From assembly GCA_964633715.1 (NCBI GenBank), contig CAZWHQ010000006.1, positions 1 to 64,000 on the forward strand: a stretch of DNA of 64,000 nt, read 5' to 3'. Position numbers and translations under genes: made by a program. Source of the DNA: JAUWVG01 sp964633715. GTDB taxonomy: Bacteria; Acidobacteriota; Aminicenantia; Aminicenantales; Aminicenantaceae. Below are positions 62,096 to 64,000 of the stretch, in pieces. The notes beneath the pieces were generated by a model. It ran no database searches, had not been told where the DNA came from, and was given only the letters and a program-made list of their open reading frames with translations. Positions within the stretch are counted from its first letter, which is position 1. Every line of letters starts with the position of its first letter.

Positions 62096-62103
62096 AATTA
62101 ATT

Positions 62104-62124
62104 GGGGACAGTCCCCACTTTTTT
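62104..62124 (+). terminator. Rho-independent terminator formed by the GGGGACAGTCCCC repeat
   Basis: Stem GGGGAC, one-base loop, GTCCCC, followed by ACTTTTTT (T-run 62119-62124), just after the HEAT gene stop. Confidence 0.72.
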
Positions 62125-62146
62125 CATCATTTTTCCACGCTTCAGG

Positions 62147-62201
62147 TTGACATTAATTCCGGAACAACTCTAGATATACACATATGAATACACCTATATC
62201 T
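62147..62201 (+). promoter_or_regulatory. Promoter and operator of the RHH/DUF3368 pair
   Basis: TTGACA (62147-62152), 18 bp, TAGATA (62171-62176). Inverted repeat AGATATA (62172-62178) and TATATCT (62195-62201) overlaps the -10 and the transcription start. Confidence 0.7.
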
Positions 62202-62209
62202 GAGGTCCT

Positions 62210-62521
62210 ATGAAAAGAACGAACATTATGCTCGACGAAGACCAGCATAAAAGGCTCAAGATCTTTGCCAAAAAGGAGGGCCGGACACTTGGCGGTTTGG
62301 TCAGAGATGCTCTTGATGTTGTCTATAAAAAAAGGGATGCACTCGAGCAAAGAAGGCAGATTGCCCTCGGTGCTTTTCAGGAAGGTTTCATCAGTCTCGG
62401 GAAACTTGCCGAGGTGTTGGGGCTTGATCCCGTGAGCATGCGAAATTACTTGAGAGAACAGGGGATTTCAGTCCCTTCCTTAGATCAGAACGATTTAAAA
62501 GAAGACACCATAAATGCCTGA
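62210..62521 (+). CDS. Ribbon-helix-helix/UPF0175-type antitoxin
   Basis: 103 residues. RHH N-terminus MKRTNIMLDEDQHKRLKIFAKKEGRTLGGLVRDALDVVYKK fused to a UPF0175-like C-terminal helix-turn-helix (ALGAFQEGFISLGKLAEVLGLDPVSMRNYLREQGI). RBS GAGGT. It overlaps the DUF3368 gene by 8 bp. The dual DNA-binding architecture is unusual among antitoxins. Confidence 0.82.
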   Translation: MKRTNIMLDEDQHKRLKIFAKKEGRTLGGLVRDALDVVYKKRDALEQRRQIALGAFQEGFISLGKLAEVLGLDPVSMRNYLREQGISVPSLDQNDLKEDTINA

Positions 62522-63014
62522 GATTGTTTGCGACTGCTGCTGTGTTTCCAATTTTGCCCTTACCGATTCCCTTTTTCTTCTGACAAAACTTTACAATCGT
62601 TCTGTGTTTATCACGGATTTTGTATCGGCCGAGATCCAAAGGGGCATACAGAGGGGACATGAGGATTTAACCGGAATTCGGAATGCTGTCAAAGAGGGAT
62701 GGCTGAAGGAGATTGTCTTGGCCACAAAAGAGGAAAAATCGTTGTTCCAGGATCTTTCGGTTTCCCTCTGTTTAGGTGAAGCCTCCAGTATTGCCGCTGC
62801 TAAAAGCAGAGGAATTCTTTTTGCCAGCGATGATAGAGCCGCAAGAAGAGAGGCCGGACTCCTGGGCGTGAAAAAAACGGGGACAGTGGGGCTTTTGAAG
62901 AGGGCTGTCTTGAACAAGAAAATCAGTTTGAAGGATGGTGACTTCATCCTAAGAGAAATGATATCCAAAGTATTCTATTCGACGGTGAATTCTCTCTCTG
63001 AAATCAAGATTTAA
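62514..63014 (+). CDS. DUF3368/PIN-like toxin
   Basis: 166 residues. EIVCDCCCVSNFALTDSLFLLTKLYN (first acidic position), SVFITDFVSAEIQRGIQRG, LGEASSIAAAKSRGILFASDDRAARREA, TVGLLKRAV: the DUF3368 version of the PIN nuclease fold with acids in EIVCD, VSAE, GEA and SDDRA. A Cys-rich DCCCVSN start replaces the usual DxSxL. Likely an RNase toxin of the pair. Confidence 0.82.
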   Translation: MPEIVCDCCCVSNFALTDSLFLLTKLYNRSVFITDFVSAEIQRGIQRGHEDLTGIRNAVKEGWLKEIVLATKEEKSLFQDLSVSLCLGEASSIAAAKSRGILFASDDRAARREAGLLGVKKTGTVGLLKRAVLNKKISLKDGDFILREMISKVFYSTVNSLSEIKI

Positions 63015-63015
63015 A

Positions 63016-63038
63016 AAAGTGGGGACTGTCCCCACTTT
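63016..63038. repeat. GTGGGGAC palindrome, probable bidirectional terminator
   Basis: AAAGTGGGGAC, one base, GTCCCCACTTT, then a second GTCCCCACTTTTTTT. It separates the convergent DUF3368 and TPR genes; the second copy encodes the last residues (KKSGDK) of the TPR protein. Confidence 0.72.
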
Positions 63039-64000
63039 ATTTGTCCCCACTTTTTTTCAAGGCGGTGAGGCGGGTTTTGGCGTCGTCGACTTCGGGGAGG
63101 CCGGCGTCAGCGTTTTTCCAGAGGTCGAGGAATTGCTCATAATTTTCGATGGCCTTGGCTCTGTTGTTCTGGCGTTCAAAGATTTTGCCAAGCTGGTAAA
63201 AGGATTTCGCATAGAGATAATCGTGACCAGACTGCCCTAGGATAAGTCTTCCCGATGTCATTGAGACTATCCTCTCATACGTTTCAAGGGCGCTATCCAA
63301 GTCCTCCATTCTGAGGTATTCATCAGCCAAGGAATAGAGAAAAGAAATGTCATCTGGTACAATTAGCAGCGCTTCTTTAAAATTTTCGATGGCCTGGCTA
63401 GAGTTGTTTTCAAAAAGGGCTATTTCACCGATAAGATGGAAATAGCCTTCAGGAAGATCTCTGTTTTCCCGCTCATAATAGGCCTTTATCTCATCAGCGG
63501 TACGTTTTGCCTCTTCAACATTTTGTAATTTTAGATTCGCCAATCCTTTGTAATGCAAAGCGTCTGTTATATACCCCCTATGAAAAATTTCATTGTTCAG
63601 ATTCAAAGTCTCTCCTGTCAGTGGAATTTCATTAGTCAGAATCAAAGACTCCTCTGTCAGCCGCAGCGCCCCTTCGTAATTCCCCGCCGCAAATTCTGAA
63701 TAATAGAGACCGGAGGACAATCCCGCTATCCATATCTTATCACTCACTTGTTCTGCCAATTCGAGTGCCTGTCTAATAAAGTCTAAGGAGGAGGCAAACC
63801 TTCCCTGCAGCCAACGAAGCTTATACAATTTCACCAGGCCCCGGCATTGAATAATGGGATCCTCAAATTCAAGCATTTTCTGATATTCTGATTCCGCCTC
63901 TTCCAGATCCCCTTTATAGACGAATATATCCCCCTTATTCGCGATTACCAAAAAATCTCGAGGATTGAGTGTTAGGGCCTTGTCTATTTCCATAAGGGCC
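63037..64000 (-). CDS. TPR protein, N-terminus outside window
   Basis: A frame open from the right edge, ending at TAA 63039-63037; about 320 codons visible. Repeated TPR helices: NKGDIFVYKGDLEEAESEYQKMLEF, SSQAIENFKEALLIVPDDIS, YFLYSLADEYLRMEDLDSALETYERI, YQLGKIFERQNNRAKAIENYEQFLDLWKNADAGLPEVDDAK. The ending matches the remnant at 38856, which suggests the C-terminal part of a zinc-ribbon kinase-TPR protein. The last residues (KKSGDK) are encoded by the dispersed GTGGGGAC repeat. Confidence 0.82.
   Translation of the reverse strand, partial: ALMEIDKALTLNPRDFLVIANKGDIFVYKGDLEEAESEYQKMLEFEDPIIQCRGLVKLYKLRWLQGRFASSLDFIRQALELAEQVSDKIWIAGLSSGLYYSEFAAGNYEGALRLTEESLILTNEIPLTGETLNLNNEIFHRGYITDALHYKGLANLKLQNVEEAKRTADEIKAYYERENRDLPEGYFHLIGEIALFENNSSQAIENFKEALLIVPDDISFLYSLADEYLRMEDLDSALETYERIVSMTSGRLILGQSGHDYLYAKSFYQLGKIFERQNNRAKAIENYEQFLDLWKNADAGLPEVDDAKTRLTALKKSGDK

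Overview
The window is a bacterial chromosome segment, most likely from Candidatus Aminicenantes (Aminicenantota, near Acidobacteriota). This rests on gene families only: long runs of exported 6-bladed beta-propeller lipoproteins carrying a GQGPGEF signature, a VWFA-related acidobacterial-type protein, an orphan MacB/FtsX-type permease, BlaI/M56 pairs with TonB modules, zinc-ribbon Ser/Thr kinases with TolB-like propellers, and sigma/anti-sigma/HEAT operons. No rRNA, tRNA, CRISPR array or complete insertion sequence was seen.

Layout. 1-33 kb, almost all on the minus strand, is an expanded paralogue array of secreted beta-propellers: about fifteen loci, nine or ten intact and the rest broken by a nonsense codon, a homopolymer frameshift, truncation or mosaic fusion. 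It is interrupted by a VWA operon, a BlaI-M56-TonB sensor operon, PIN/RHH and AbiEi/AbiEii toxin-antitoxin pairs, a methyltransferase, an FtsX-type permease and a DUF488 gene pair. Most propeller genes share a conserved promoter and, upstream of it, a 17-bp element (+ strand GGACAAATCGACTGGGG, 12 copies). 32-39 kb is a decay zone: fragments of a propeller, a secreted beta-sandwich protein, an FtsX permease, a zinc-ribbon kinase/TPR protein and an amidohydrolase lie beside a MazEF-like pair, a DUF4143 ATPase and REP-like palindromes. A Tat-exported aminotransferase lies within it.

39-64 kb holds ordinary, mostly intact genes: a SpoIIE phosphatase; an Asp/Glu racemase with a P1-family aminopeptidase; a TPR-CHAT lipoprotein next to an ECF sigma/anti-sigma pair and a receiver-less sigma-54 activator; a class C serine hydrolase with a C39-like protein and a BlaI tail; a DMT exporter; a DUF4097 protein; a YtrA-type GntR regulator with a slipin; a large Ser/Thr kinase; a second ECF sigma/anti-sigma/HEAT operon; an RHH/DUF3368 toxin-antitoxin pair; and a TPR protein cut by the window edge.

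The most unusual signal is the shared promoter-element arrangement. The 17-bp element lies 27-30 bp upstream of the -35 in six promoters with a TAATCG-like -10 and 9-10 bp upstream in three promoters with TATAAT. The offset of about two helical turns suggests a common regulator of the exported propeller family.
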